The notes under the pieces are model-generated. The model saw only the letters and a program-made list of their open reading frames with translations, searched no databases and was not told the origin of the DNA. The position numbers were made by a program, and so were the translations under genes. Positions 24,313-35,339 of a stretch of DNA of 64,000 nt are shown in pieces. This DNA comes from Neurospora tetrasperma FGSC 2508 (taxonomy: Eukaryota; Ascomycota; Sordariomycetes; Sordariales; Sordariaceae), in the NCBI RefSeq assembly GCF_000213175.1, contig NW_009799101.1:2123154-2187153 (forward strand). The letters are read 5' to 3'. The first letter of the stretch is position 1. Each line of letters opens with the position of its first letter.

Positions 24313-24726
24313 CTTCTGCTAAGAAAATTGTTAGTAGGCTATATACAGCAACGAAAAGCACACCAGCCATTTTTTGAAAAATCTGAGAAAAATCAAGGAG
24401 GACTATAGAGTATTCAACTGACTGTTCTCAAAATTGCATCAAATTCCATTTAAGCGTTGAGGAGAAAATAGCAAGTGCGCTCCTCTTCTGCTATCTGAGT
24501 GTCAATTTGGTTTGGTGGTTGATGCATTCTAGAAGCGACGACGTTTGGTAGTTGGATAGGATCGGAAGCTACCATTCAATGAGTTATTGAGATGAATTTT
24601 CCAAACCTTAACAATTGTATTTCCTAGTCCAAATGCACCTCCTTGAATTTTGGTAGAATTTTAGAAAAAAGGTTGATAGAGTTTTCGTTGTTGAGCCTTG
24701 CCCACTAACACAATTGTATAGTAAAC

Positions 24727-24831
24727 GCTAAGATTCCAGATGTCCAAGATTAAAACCGTGTCCCAGTTTTTCGCTACCCCCTACTTAACAAGTAGGGGGG
24801 TGAAAAGCCTTGGCGCCCAGCACCCCCCAAG
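24727..24831 (-). repeat. Right terminal inverted repeat of the MITE-like element
   Basis: 105 bp ending GGCGCCCAGCACCCCCCAAG; reverse complement of 24208-24312. Identity stops at the internal GC, after which the two arms diverge. Confidence 0.9.
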
Positions 24832-24833
24832 TA

Positions 24834-27800
24834 GATGTCCGATCGTGAACAGAGTCAGCTTTTGTTTCTTTTTTTCGATAGGTGCTAAAATAACGAACCC
24901 CTCCTGTCAGGGATCCATGTCTAAAGCGGGAGGTAGTTTGCTCTTGGGTCTTTGGGGATGGGGATGGAGGCAGAAAGAGCCCGCATCATGGCGTAATTGC
25001 ATAACGTGATTAACAAGTGGATCCCACGTTTGCAGCAACCTTACGAGCTTGTTTTAAAGCTTGTCAGACTTCCCCAAAAAAAAGCTTCAATTTGATGGAA
25101 GCCTGCCACTGCCTGCCAACACCTACCCGCACTAGCCCGCACTTTATATATGTAAGTACACAACGGAATTGCTCCACGCCGGGCTCAGATACCTACCTAC
25201 CATTGAACTTGGTGTTGGCTCTAAACTGTGGCAGTAGTATCTGCCAACACAGTCAGAAACTCCCACGTTCACCGTCCGGCTGTTCTGATCTCAACAGGCT
25301 GTCACAACATGAAACTGCGTATGATGAAAGGGGGTGAAGAGAGTCGCCATATCGGGTCATCATTCCACATGAGTCGAAGATTTCGGAACATTTCCAGAAC
25401 TCACTGACGTTTTGCTAGTTGTTATCCCTGAGATCGCTCGATATCCAGCTATCCTTTTCGTTGATTATACCTGAATGGCCGCCCTGTGCCCCTCAGTCAA
25501 ATCAGTCAGCATCATGACTCCTGTTGTCTCAATTGGACCCTTGCGTTCCTGAGCCTGTCCCTGGGCGTCCCCCAAGTGAGACAACACGTAAGGGGCATAC
25601 AGCTTGCAAGACCAAAGAGGCTAGGCCGATCTAGGTAGGTATGTAGGTAGGTCTCTGAATGGTCAAGCACGGAAAGATAGCATGGGTAAAACCTTGAATC
25701 GCAACCACTACATATTAATAAACGTTATTTCATCTGGCCACCGACCGACGATGAATTGACATTACTTGTTGAGATGACACGGTGGATGGCGTATGGACTA
25801 ATGTTACAGATCTGCGCATATAACATTATCTGCCAAAGCAAGCGGAGTCGGCAGAGCCGTTGATCGAGCTGCCGCTGGCGTTGCGAAATGCGGCGAACGT
25901 GAATGTGATTGCATTGTCCACGCTGGCGGGGTTGAATGTCGAGACGTTGAGTTCGACTTTGGCCCGGAACCATGCAGATGGTACTCTACCTACTTGGAGC
26001 CGTGACTGTACTTACAGTACAGTAACTTACTGTACTCTGTGTACTGCAGTCCGTAACGGAAAGGCAGTCACCCTCCCGCACCTGCCCATTCCTACCTAGG
26101 TCTACGGCACTGCGCGGTCCTGTCCTGCGGTCGTAATGCATCTATATAGACTGATCCCTACCTTATGTTTAAGTTGGTTGTAGGCAGATGGAGTTGTGGC
26201 CGATTCCGAAACAGCAAGAGCCTTTTGACTTTGCGAATTGATAATATCCATCGGTGTTGGCTGGTATAAACATCGGAATGTTGCCCCCCCCCCCATGGTT
26301 AGATTAAGTATAGTACCAGTCTGGAGCATTGTTCCCGATTAAGCCGCGGCAGTGCCTGGTGACCCGTTCGGCCTCGTCCCTGATGATCACGACATTCCTG
26401 TCGCACAAAGAAAAGTCGACGAGCCGAACTCCAGATCTGGCCGACCGATTAAGTATTCCGGATGGAGACGAAGACGAGACAGAAGTCGTTGAGATGTGGT
26501 ACACCAAGAGGTGGTCGGGCCGCAGAGGGGTCACATACTATTGCGCGCTCACTCAGGATACCACCACAGCACCACCCATCCACTTCTTGGCAGCCGATAC
26601 GATATCCTCCATATGTACTGGCGCCTCATTCATCTTTCCACAGCGCCATAAACGGCATGGTTGATCTTGCAGCAGAAAGGCGCAAAATTATTGTTGACTG
26701 GTGGACTGGCCGTCGCCTTCAATGTCGCAAGCGCCTTGACACGCGTTGGCAACGACTCTTGCATACTCCGCTCGCGCGATCCCACGATACCCGGAGGTTG
26801 AAGGCTCGATGCGACTTAATCGGCCCTCATATCGCGCTGGCCTGGTCTCAATGACACGGCAGCCACTGTGCAAGAGTGCTTGGGGAAACAACACGGGGGT
26901 CACCACCGCAGACTCACGCGCAACGGCGAGAAATCGAAGTCGGAATCCGCCCGGGACTCCAGGTTTGGGGACCCCTTGCTCGTTCCACACGTTTTTTTTC
27001 TTTGTTTCCTCACGGTATTTTATTCCTCCGCCACGTTCTAGGGACTTGATTGACCACGTTATTGCCGATAATACCTTTGCTATCGGCTGACCCAACAGAT
27101 ATAGCAAAGCCCAAGCTGATCACCACCAGATCATGGCAGCAAAGAGGTCCATGAATGAACAAAGGATGGATGATATTTTATGCCTATCCACCACCACTGC
27201 AGCACACCACATTGCGGACACCACCGCAGGCTGGGCAGCTCAGCGGAATGTTGGCTGTAGCAACGGACCTGGTTAGCGCGACCTTGGGGAGCGCTGATGA
27301 GCCTAGCCAATCGCACAATTTCGGCTCGCATGCCCCCGTTAGAATAGGTATGTATGGAATCGTGAAGACACCCGAGGCCGCGAGCGAAAGGACTTTTTCT
27401 GGGGTTCAGGCCAGTTATAGGGTACCTCAACCCTGCATGTCCTCTTTTTGGTGATGACGACGCAGTCGATGGCGGCGCGTTGCGGCAATATCAAGCGGCT
27501 GTTAAGTGCCAATGAAGGCCCATGTTAAGATGAGATGGTGGTAGCGAAGACCTTGACTTCTGCAACTTCTCCCTACTGAGAGCAAGCGAGAACACGAGGA
27601 AAGAGCAACGAAGGGAAAGCAGATGATCAGTCAAGTTCTTGCATGCCCGGGTTCCCAAGGGTTTGATAGCTGTCTGTCTCCCTTTCTTGACACTGGTTAG
27701 TTCTGTCCTTGTCTTCCACCAAGCAGCCGTTCCTTTCGCTTTCTCATCCGCCGCTTCCAAGCACCTTGGTGTATTGTTATGTCTGGTCATCTCGAACCAA

Positions 27801-28900
27801 CGACGACGAATTTGCACCACAAACTTGCAGCAAGCTAGAATCTGGACGGGCTCGTTGCGATTCAGATTGCAGTAGCAGCGCTCATCATGTAACAACATGT
27901 ACGCATCCTTCCCCCTCCCAGTCGCTAGATGGAAATTTCCTGATATGCCCGTGTATACACGGCATCGTCTCGATTTTGCCTCCAACGGCCGACCGATCCA
28001 TCGATCGGACACATGAGTCTGGAGTCCCTGGCGACGGGAGCAACATGCAAAGGTGAGGCAAGACAGAAATCGGTTGCAATTTTTTCCCTTCCTTTTTGGG
28101 GTGCGGTAAAGGGACGGATCAGGAAGACATCGTGCCAGAACGTGAATTAGAAATCTACGTCGTAGTGGCCCAAGAGGAAGAGATTACGGAAATAATATAT
28201 GAAGCTGAAGGCGCTTCCACTCCCTTGATATTCACCAGTGCCTTTCCAGATAAGCGTCTTTGTGCTTCGGGTGGGTCATGTCCGGTTGCTAAAATTGCGT
28301 GTAATTGAAGATGGAAGCGCAGTGGTGTTGTTTGGACTTTGCCGTGGACGCTACCAAAGTCATTGCCAAGTTAAAAGGCGGTGCCCTGCTATGCCTGCAG
28401 TGCGTGTCTCAAAAGTATTGCGCCGGAGCATCTGAACAAATGAAACCGAAAGAAAAAGAACCTACCTTCCTTAAGAGGTGTCCATTTACATCGATCATAG
28501 ATCTTGAGGTTGCCAATGTCCTTGAACGCCTTCCGGATTATGTTAGAACACCGTGACGGTGTCTTGGTCCTCCCACAGAGTCAACCTGGATGGATACCTA
28601 TGGAAGGGACAGTAAAGGTATGTAAACACCGGAGCCAAGGGCCATCAGGTTGGCGTCTACTAGACTTGATATGGAAGATGGACTGGCGTAACAATGAATT
28701 GCTGTTGTTGCGAACGGTATTGTTACTGTACCATGCGTTGCAACACTAGGAAGCTCCGCTATTTCCCATACAAATCCTAGTGCAGATGACAGGGGGCATC
28801 GGGTCCACCTCTGAATGCCCGTTTCCCGAGAAAGTCGAGAGGAGAAAACGGCCCATCAGTCCAGGGCATCCACCAGGGCATCCACTCTCCTGTCCATCAT
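24834..28900. other. Gene-poor intergenic stretch with coding-like scraps
   Basis: About 4 kb without a confident gene. It holds a TAGG-type short repeat (25631-25652), an 11-base C run (26284-26294), and nested palindromic GTAC-rich sequence at 26005-26050. Several frames between 25830 and 26660 stay open on one or both strands; a minus-strand scrap is listed separately. ORFs between 27131 and 28560 lack ATG starts or recognisable motifs. Confidence 0.45.
25831..25990 (-). pseudogene. Possible terminal coding exon or gene remnant, function unknown
   Basis: On the minus strand a frame of about 50 codons ends at a TAA near 25831 and reads as plausible protein with GC-ending codons: WFRAKVELNVSTFNP then a segment rich in Asn, Ala and Ser with one Cys near the end. 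No start codon or clear upstream exon was fixed; candidate upstream segments lie at 26190-26530. I do not recognise the family. It may equally be chance. Confidence 0.2.
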
Positions 28901-30573
28901 TAGCCATTGAGGTTCTGTTCCGTTGACACTGGCCTGCACGCTCCATCCCTCTCCCACCCAAGTCCCAACTCTCCGTTGTTGCCCGTCCGCTGTGCCCTCT
29001 CGCGCATCCACGCTCCCACTGCTCGCTCCTCCACAGACATTTTGCAGTGAGTGGTGCAGTTGTCACCCGTCAAAACCTCCATTTTCTCATCTCCATCCCA
29101 TCTGCCCCCCAATCGTCATCTGTCTCTCGTTCTTGCGCCGCTTCCCTCCATCTCCCCTGCGGTTTTGTTTGGGTCTGGGCTTGTTGAGTCGACATACGTT
29201 TGTTTACTTCCCCGGGTTTTTCTCTTATTTTTCTCGCGCTGAGGTTGGGGCTGCCCTGCCCTGACCTGACACAGAGTTGAGTTTGGTTAACTCTCTCCGT
29301 CCGGCCCTTCTGTTCTGCACAAGAGGTTCCTGTGCTTCCCTGCATGCCTTTACATATCTGGAGTGCCTACCTTACCTTTCAACAGCAGCACGCTTGACAC
29401 AGGCACAAGCATAAGCACCAGTCACCACTACCGGGCCTCTACCGCGCAACGAAACGGCCTCAGTTCAGCCAACCTCAACTTCCATCTCAAGTGCCTCGCC
29501 CTTCGTTTGGGCAAGGCCCCTTCTTTCTCGAATTTCCGCCCTCCACTTCCCTCCTCCCGGTCGTGGACCTTTTGCCTTCTCCGACTCTTCCGTCCAATCT
29601 GCTATCTTGTCGCCTTTTTTGGTCGTCTACTACTTCTTCGCAACGACTCTTGGTGTTTGTGTTCCTGCTCTCGAGCTTCACAAAAGGAATAAAGGAAGAG
29701 CGAAAAAAAAAAAAGAAAGGACTTGGCCGACGACACTCCGCAACAACCGCGGAAATCTAAGATTCGACTGCCTGAGAGACTCTTCGAGAGCTCCACCGAA
29801 TCGCTTCTCTCCTCCACTATCTGCGTCGACCGTTCTAGTAACCCGGACATCTGATCATCCCCCATGCTTTCGCTCCAACAACCGACCATCTTCCGGTGTC
29901 AATCGTGACATTTGCCTGCGCCCATCCTCCGTCGCACTTATCGCTGTGGGCGGGTCGTGACAGACTCGACTTTGTACAGAAGGGCAAGACGTCCACGGTG
30001 ATAGTGGACTTCTTCCCTGCCACATCAACAACCCATCTTCTTCCCCCCCTCCCTTGGCCGCAGGCGTCCCTCGCTTTATAGTAACAATTGTTCTCCCAAT
30101 CATTTTTCCCCCCCAAAATCCCTATCCCCTCAAACAAGTCTGCTTCGTTCGAGGTCGAACACAAATCCTCTCGCCTCTATCAGCGGCGGAAAAAGGTAGG
30201 TGCCAGTACCCAAACAAAACATCACCACTCTACCCTTAGCACTGCCGCCAATGTCAAGGAGTCCCGTCAATCACAACAAGAGCCCTGACGCCGCATCTCC
30301 CAACACAACCTACCAATTCGCCATTTTGTCAGACAGCCTTGCGACAACAACTTAAACCCCTATGCCATTTCGCTTTTCCTAGTTCTTCTTGTCAAACCTG
30401 ACTTCGTTTCGCGGAAGATGCTAATGCCTGCCGTAACCAGATTTCCTCGTTAGCGAAAGGCTCCACTGTTACTTTCCTTGAAATCACACCATCTCCTTGG
30501 TTCAGTTACAAGTACCGTTCAACGTCCTGATTCACCTCACGGCGGCGGGACGACAGATCGCTCAGGTTTGACA
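28901..30573 (+). promoter_or_regulatory. Long pyrimidine-rich promoter/leader of the BNI4-like gene
   Basis: More than 1.5 kb of C/T-rich DNA precedes the BNI4-like ATG, typical of promoters and long 5' leaders of regulated filamentous-fungal genes. Many short upstream ATGs are present. A candidate leader intron runs from GTAGGT at 30196 to a CAG ending at 30440, with a GCTAAT branch-like site at 30420. Leader extent is inferred from composition only. Confidence 0.4.
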
Positions 30574-33203
30574 ATGGCTGCTTTGGTGCAAGGCTATCCC
30601 CGGCAATCTGGGACTGCTACCATGCTTCAGACAAGACCGGCCTCCTCCACCGGCATCATCCAGCCTGCCCAGTCGCAGTCAAATCCACAATATGGTCACA
30701 ACATGTCCCAGAGAAACAGTATACACGGGATGTCTGGTGTGGTCGGCGCACCAGTGGTGTACCGTCAAGCTTCTGGCTCTGTGCAACAATACGCTTTTAC
30801 CAACGCGCCAGCTCTCAACCACGCAACACATCACCACCAATTCAGGCAACACCGTACCTCGTCAACACCATCCGTTCCCCAAGTACAGAACTTTGATCAG
30901 TCTGGCGCGCAGACCCGATACCAATCCAGCAACTCCATGACAAATCTTCCCAGCCCTGCAACTATCAATGGGCAATCAGCCGGCGGTTCGAGAGACGATT
31001 CGGTCATTTCAGTGGGCAGTAGCAGGAGAGTCGCTCCTTTACCTCGGCCTCATTCGGCGCATCTGGGCGAAACCTTCTCGGTACCTCTGATTGCTTCCGC
31101 GGGGCCGCCCAAAGTGTCGCCAGAGAGGTATCGCCGGCCAGCGCAACGGGCGAATGAAACAGCACCAACCATGTCAAACACATCGGAGCACAAGAGCGGT
31201 ATGCTGCGCGGTCCAAACGGAGCGCTCCCACACCGGCCAAATAGCTTCACAGGTGCAATGGGGGGCTCAGCGGTCGATGACATGCTTCTCCCTCATGGTC
31301 AAGTCCGAGAGGATGTCAAGAGAGCCAGGAGACGCAGCATGCCTGCATTGGATTCCGCCGGTCTTGCGATGCCCCTAGCCCCGCTCTACGCCGCTCAGCT
31401 CACCGACGTGTCCTCAAAGTCACGAAAGACTGGCGAAAAGGAAGCCAAATCTTCCGGACGAACGGTTAACAACTTGAGTGTTGGTCGAGTTGCTGCCCAC
31501 ACACGTACCAGCAGTACTGATAGCCGTTCGTCGAGCCGCAGCACTGCTAGCAGTGGAACCCGCCCAGCATCTGTAAGTTACTTCTGGATACTCATCCATA
31601 TTCCCCCCATGTAAACATTGTCCAATCATATATGCAGCCGTCCAGTAGGATTCGCTAACTCAGGGTTTCTTTTTCCCAGTCTGCCAACCTCAGCGCCAAT
31701 GTGGCCAACCCCACCGGAAACCCCGCTCACTCTTCTATCCCAGAACAACACCACAGCAACGGCCAAGATCACGCTCGACTGGTCAACATCCCGCCAAGAG
31801 GATCTTCTTCCGATGCTACCAACACGAAGCGTCTTACTAACCTCTCTCCTCTCTCTAAACCCGTGGCTATGGACACTGACGCCGGACGCAACGCGACCGC
31901 TGGTGTCACCGCTGGTCGCTCGGCATCGCCGGTGAAGACGCCCTCCCCGCCGCAGGCTCATAGCCCGGCTGCGAAGCAACTAGCTGCTCTCAGCCATAAC
32001 GACAGCAAGCCCAAGAGCAAGACGTCACGTCTTCGTCGGGCATTCTCATTCAGCAGTGCGTCTGAGTTCAGGAAAGCGGTCCATCATCAGGACGCCGAGA
32101 ATGGCCCATCTAAACTGCATAAGGATCAGAACTCCAATGAGCCGTTGGATGCTGAGCAGGCCCGTATCGCACAGCAGCAAGAGGCAGCTGGTATTGGAAG
32201 CAACATATATGGCCCCAGGATATTTGGGGGCTCGACCGACAATCTCTCCATCTCCTCAACCGCCTCCTCAGCTTCGGTTATGATTCGCAAGATGGGACGC
32301 GGTATGAAGAAGAGCACCAGGTCACTTGCTGGACTATTCAGACCTAAGTCCGTCATTGGTGTCCCTGCTGCCGACGCAAAGGCACCAGACGCTTCGCAAG
32401 CTACAGTGTCCATGATCAATGTCGAGGCTGAAAGGGAAAGGGTGAATGTCAACGCCGACGTTCGTTCCCAAAGCGGAGGCGGTACCGGATTTCCTCGGCT
32501 TGAAAGGAACTCACTTGATGCCAGCAGAGCGCCAGGTCTTGGGACGGAGCGTGCGGGAAGCCTGGGTAGTGATGGATCAGCTGCAAGGAAGAGCATTATC
32601 GGCGGTGAACGAGAAAGGGCCGAAGTGCTTGCTGCAGTCCGCAAGGGAATCTTGAAACGTAAGGATCTTCCATGGATTACGCCTGTTAGCTACTGCTGAC
32701 TTGACCACCGATACAGACACCAACAGCAACTCGCCGAGCCCATCTCCCCGACCTGCGGAGGGCCGAGGACTTGATGCCCCAAGTGCCATCACTGACTCTC
32801 CCAACTCCAGCGCACCCAGCACGCCAAACAATGATGATCGAGCTGGCCAAGTTCCGATCGGTAACGAGGATTATTTTGTAACAGCACTCCGCCTTCGGCA
32901 GGACACCAAAAGCGCACCTGGGACACCTCAGGGATCCATGAAGCGATGCGCCACATTCAGCCCACGGATTGCCTTCTATGAGACGTGGCCCAGCCAGGAG
33001 TATGATCGCCGCGGTGAAATCGCCACTTGCAATCGCTTGACACCTGTGCTGGCCCAACAAATCAAAGAAGAACTCAACAGCTTCAAGATGGTAAGTTGCA
33101 ACAACCGTTGTTCATATTCGCCTTGGTCATATGCTTACCTTTGCTCTCTCACTAGGAAATGGAAGTTCACGAGAACTCTAAAATCTACACGCACTTCTTC
33201 TGA
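30574..33203 (+). CDS. BNI4: BNI4-like septum/polarity scaffold with C-terminal PP1-docking motif
   Basis: Large, mostly disordered Ser/Pro/Gln-rich protein of 799 residues. Exons: 30574-31572, 31680-32658, 32717-33090 and 33156-33203; all introns are GT-AG (107, 58 and 65 bp), and phases agree. The start MAALVQGYPRQ is chosen because the ATG is in good context and the protein reads cleanly from it, although the frame is open back to 30478. Basic middle segment: KMGRGMKKSTRSLAGLFRP. The conserved C-terminus has RIAF at about 743-746, which fits the RVxF protein phosphatase 1 docking rule, followed by ETWPSQEYDRRGEIATCN and an ending in YTHFF. Yeast Bni4 tethers PP1 (Glc7) and chitin synthase to the septin ring; a similar role at septa is inferred. 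The orthology call is moderate. Confidence 0.7.
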
Positions 33204-35040
33204 CGAGTCCAACGTTACAGCGGTTCAACGTGCAGCGCACCCATAATTCTCGTTTCCGAGGCATTTCCTATTTCTCTCAGCAAAGAGCATTGTTTGGTGT
33301 TTATGGCGTTATTCGGATTTTGTCGCTTCCAGCAAGGCTTTATTGCCTCGTAGACTCGCTCAAGAGTATCCTAATCTTTCCTTTTTGAAAACGGGGCGAC
33401 AGCTGGCTGCATGGTAGTGTATATGGACGACGGGGTGTTTGTCGCTGTCGCTAGTGACTCTCTGGCGCGCGTGTGGGTGCAGGGTTCTCCAATGGCATCA
33501 ACCACTCCTTTCTTGGGCTACACGCGCTGGACCGATGGCGACAACGATGACACAGGGGATCCCACGGGGCGTCGACTGGACAGAAAGTTAAGACGTTGGA
33601 TTACCCGAAGTGCAACAGAGGAGGTGGGGTGCAGTTGTTTGTTCGATATGTTGGAGTCAAACAAAAAGGAAAGAAATGTTCAAAGGACGGAGCAAGCGTC
33701 TCTTCTTGGTCATCTTGGAGCTATCTGGACGGAATTGGTGTTGTAGTCTGGGCCCAATTTAGCCCAATGGGAGGGGTGATATGGAAACCAGCAAATAAGA
33801 GCATCGACAGCTTCGAACAAAATCTCTTTTAGTGAGTGGGTATGGCATTCTGTTTTTCAGTTTCCTTAATTATTTTGGAAGAGGAGCGAGAGTCAAAACG
33901 TACGTCATAGCAAACCTACAACCGGGTCGTTTTAAAAGCCAGCGCAGCAAGTTGAATTTGACAGGGAGCGTTACAGCCGTTCGATATCGCTGTGGCATCT
34001 TCGTTGCTTGTTGGACGTCCAGCCTGATGCGCCCGGCGTAGTAGGCCTATTTGGTTTTTTTTTTTTTTTTTTTCTCTTGAGTTTTTTTTGGGTTTTTTTG
34101 GTTCCCAATTGAGTCAGCAAGGCAAAGGCAACACGTGAAACCTTTTACAGTTTACCATCTTCAATTGGTTTTGTTCAAGTGGTCGACGACTCCTGCATTC
34201 GTTTATATGCCATGACTTCGATCGCTTCTCGTCGATGTCAGTACCAGTGTGGCATGGGGCTTATAGCAGTTAGTTGGAGAAGCACTGGAAGCGTTTACAT
34301 GTATACTTAACGTCCTGAATCATTCGCAGACGCACTGCCTGTGTTGATCAGGTGGTGTTTATATGTAGACGCAGAGCGCCCGCACCAACAGGTAGGTATG
34401 AATACTGAGATGCCGCATTCCTAAATTGATCTTCACTTGGACAGCTTTTACATACTGTAAACCCGTCACCCGTACCTGACACTACTGCACTCTCTTTAGC
34501 AAAACCCCATGTACCAGTATGCTAGCATGCCAAGAGAAAGCTTGTTGAGGCTTATCAGATCAAACAGGTACTCAAAGACATGAGAATCTTTCTGGTTACC
34601 AACTGCTGCGACGGGAAACAGACAGTGGATGGGTCGAGTTCTATAGGGTTACTATGAAACCCCAAAAGCTTGTGGACCGGTCATGGACAATCCATCATGT
34701 TCTGTTTCTGGCAGTCGTTTGAAATCATCCTCATTTCCATGTGTCAAGCCCACTCATAACATGTTTGTCAGTGGAAGGGGACCTTGGAGATGCATCTATT
34801 CTACGGGAGTCGAAGGAGAGTGAAAAGACAGATTCTGAAATAGCTGGTAACACGTGCGAATGGCACGATAAGGAAAAGCGAGGAAGCCGATATCTTTTAT
34901 CATGGGAACGTTCAGCAGATATCCGGACCGCGTAACAAAGACACGAAGGAGTGACAGCGTTGCGCAAAACGGGTTAGGAATGTGATGATTCGAACAACGG
35001 CCGAGGCTAGGATTGGAAGTTCTTGGCCCACCAGCGCTTC
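33204..35040. other. Gene-poor stretch between the BNI4-like gene and the RIP block
   Basis: About 1.8 kb: 3' UTR of the BNI4-like gene, then sequence with T tracts (around 34057-34073 and 34082-34100) and no convincing ORF. Composition is normal up to the repeat block that starts at 35041. Confidence 0.5.
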
Positions 35041-35186
35041 TGTCAGATAAAAGAGGTGACCAGGGTGGCCAGCCCAGACCTTACGTAAGCGGGCCACGCT
35101 GGCATTACCTCGATACTAGATTTTCTGTGTGAGGGATTTCCCCAACACAGAGCTCTATACAATATATAGTCTGTACCCTCTATTGA
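35041..35186 (+). repeat. 5' LTR of the Copia element (little mutated copy)
   Basis: Begins TGTCAGATAAAAGAGG and contains CGATACTAGATTTTCTG and GAGCTCTATACAATATATAG, all matched in the right copy after C/T and G/A changes. The right end is approximate. The left part keeps many C and G bases, unlike everything downstream. Confidence 0.75.
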
Positions 35187-35339
35187 ATTAATACCCCTGC
35201 TTGTACCTGTATTCTATAATTAAGAGTCTTATACGCGATAATTACTAATTGAAGTAATCCGGGCAAATATAATATAGTAATTACCTACCGAAGTAAATAA
35301 AAGCTATTAAAATAAATAACGTAATACAATAATATCTAC

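Larger units (their letters stand above)
24206..24833. mobile_element. Non-autonomous DNA transposon (MITE-like) with long perfect terminal inverted repeats
   Basis: A 624-bp element (24208-24831) flanked on both sides by TA, which fits a TA target-site duplication of the Tc1/mariner type. The terminal inverted repeats (24208-24312 and 24727-24831) match over 105 bp without a difference as read by eye. Each carries an internal palindrome, CCCCCTACTT-GTT-AAGTAGGGGG. The 414-bp interior has no ORF of note and shows no RIP-like decay. The element is therefore probably mobilised in trans. Superfamily assignment rests only on the TA duplication and repeat structure. Confidence 0.85.

Noticed and set aside
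25631-26050. CRISPR-like or regulatory array from TAGG and GTAC repeats
   Set aside because: Units are too short and irregular, and CRISPR is not expected in a fungal nuclear genome.
26329-26664. 111-codon open frame on + (start TTG-like region) with protein-like composition
   Set aside because: The minus strand is also open here and no homologue is recognised, so strand and reality cannot be decided; discussed only as a finding.
27491-28012. 173-codon open frame on -
   Set aside because: Begins at GTG, has no recognisable motif, and the composition does not look like a Neurospora-type protein; kept only as non-coding.
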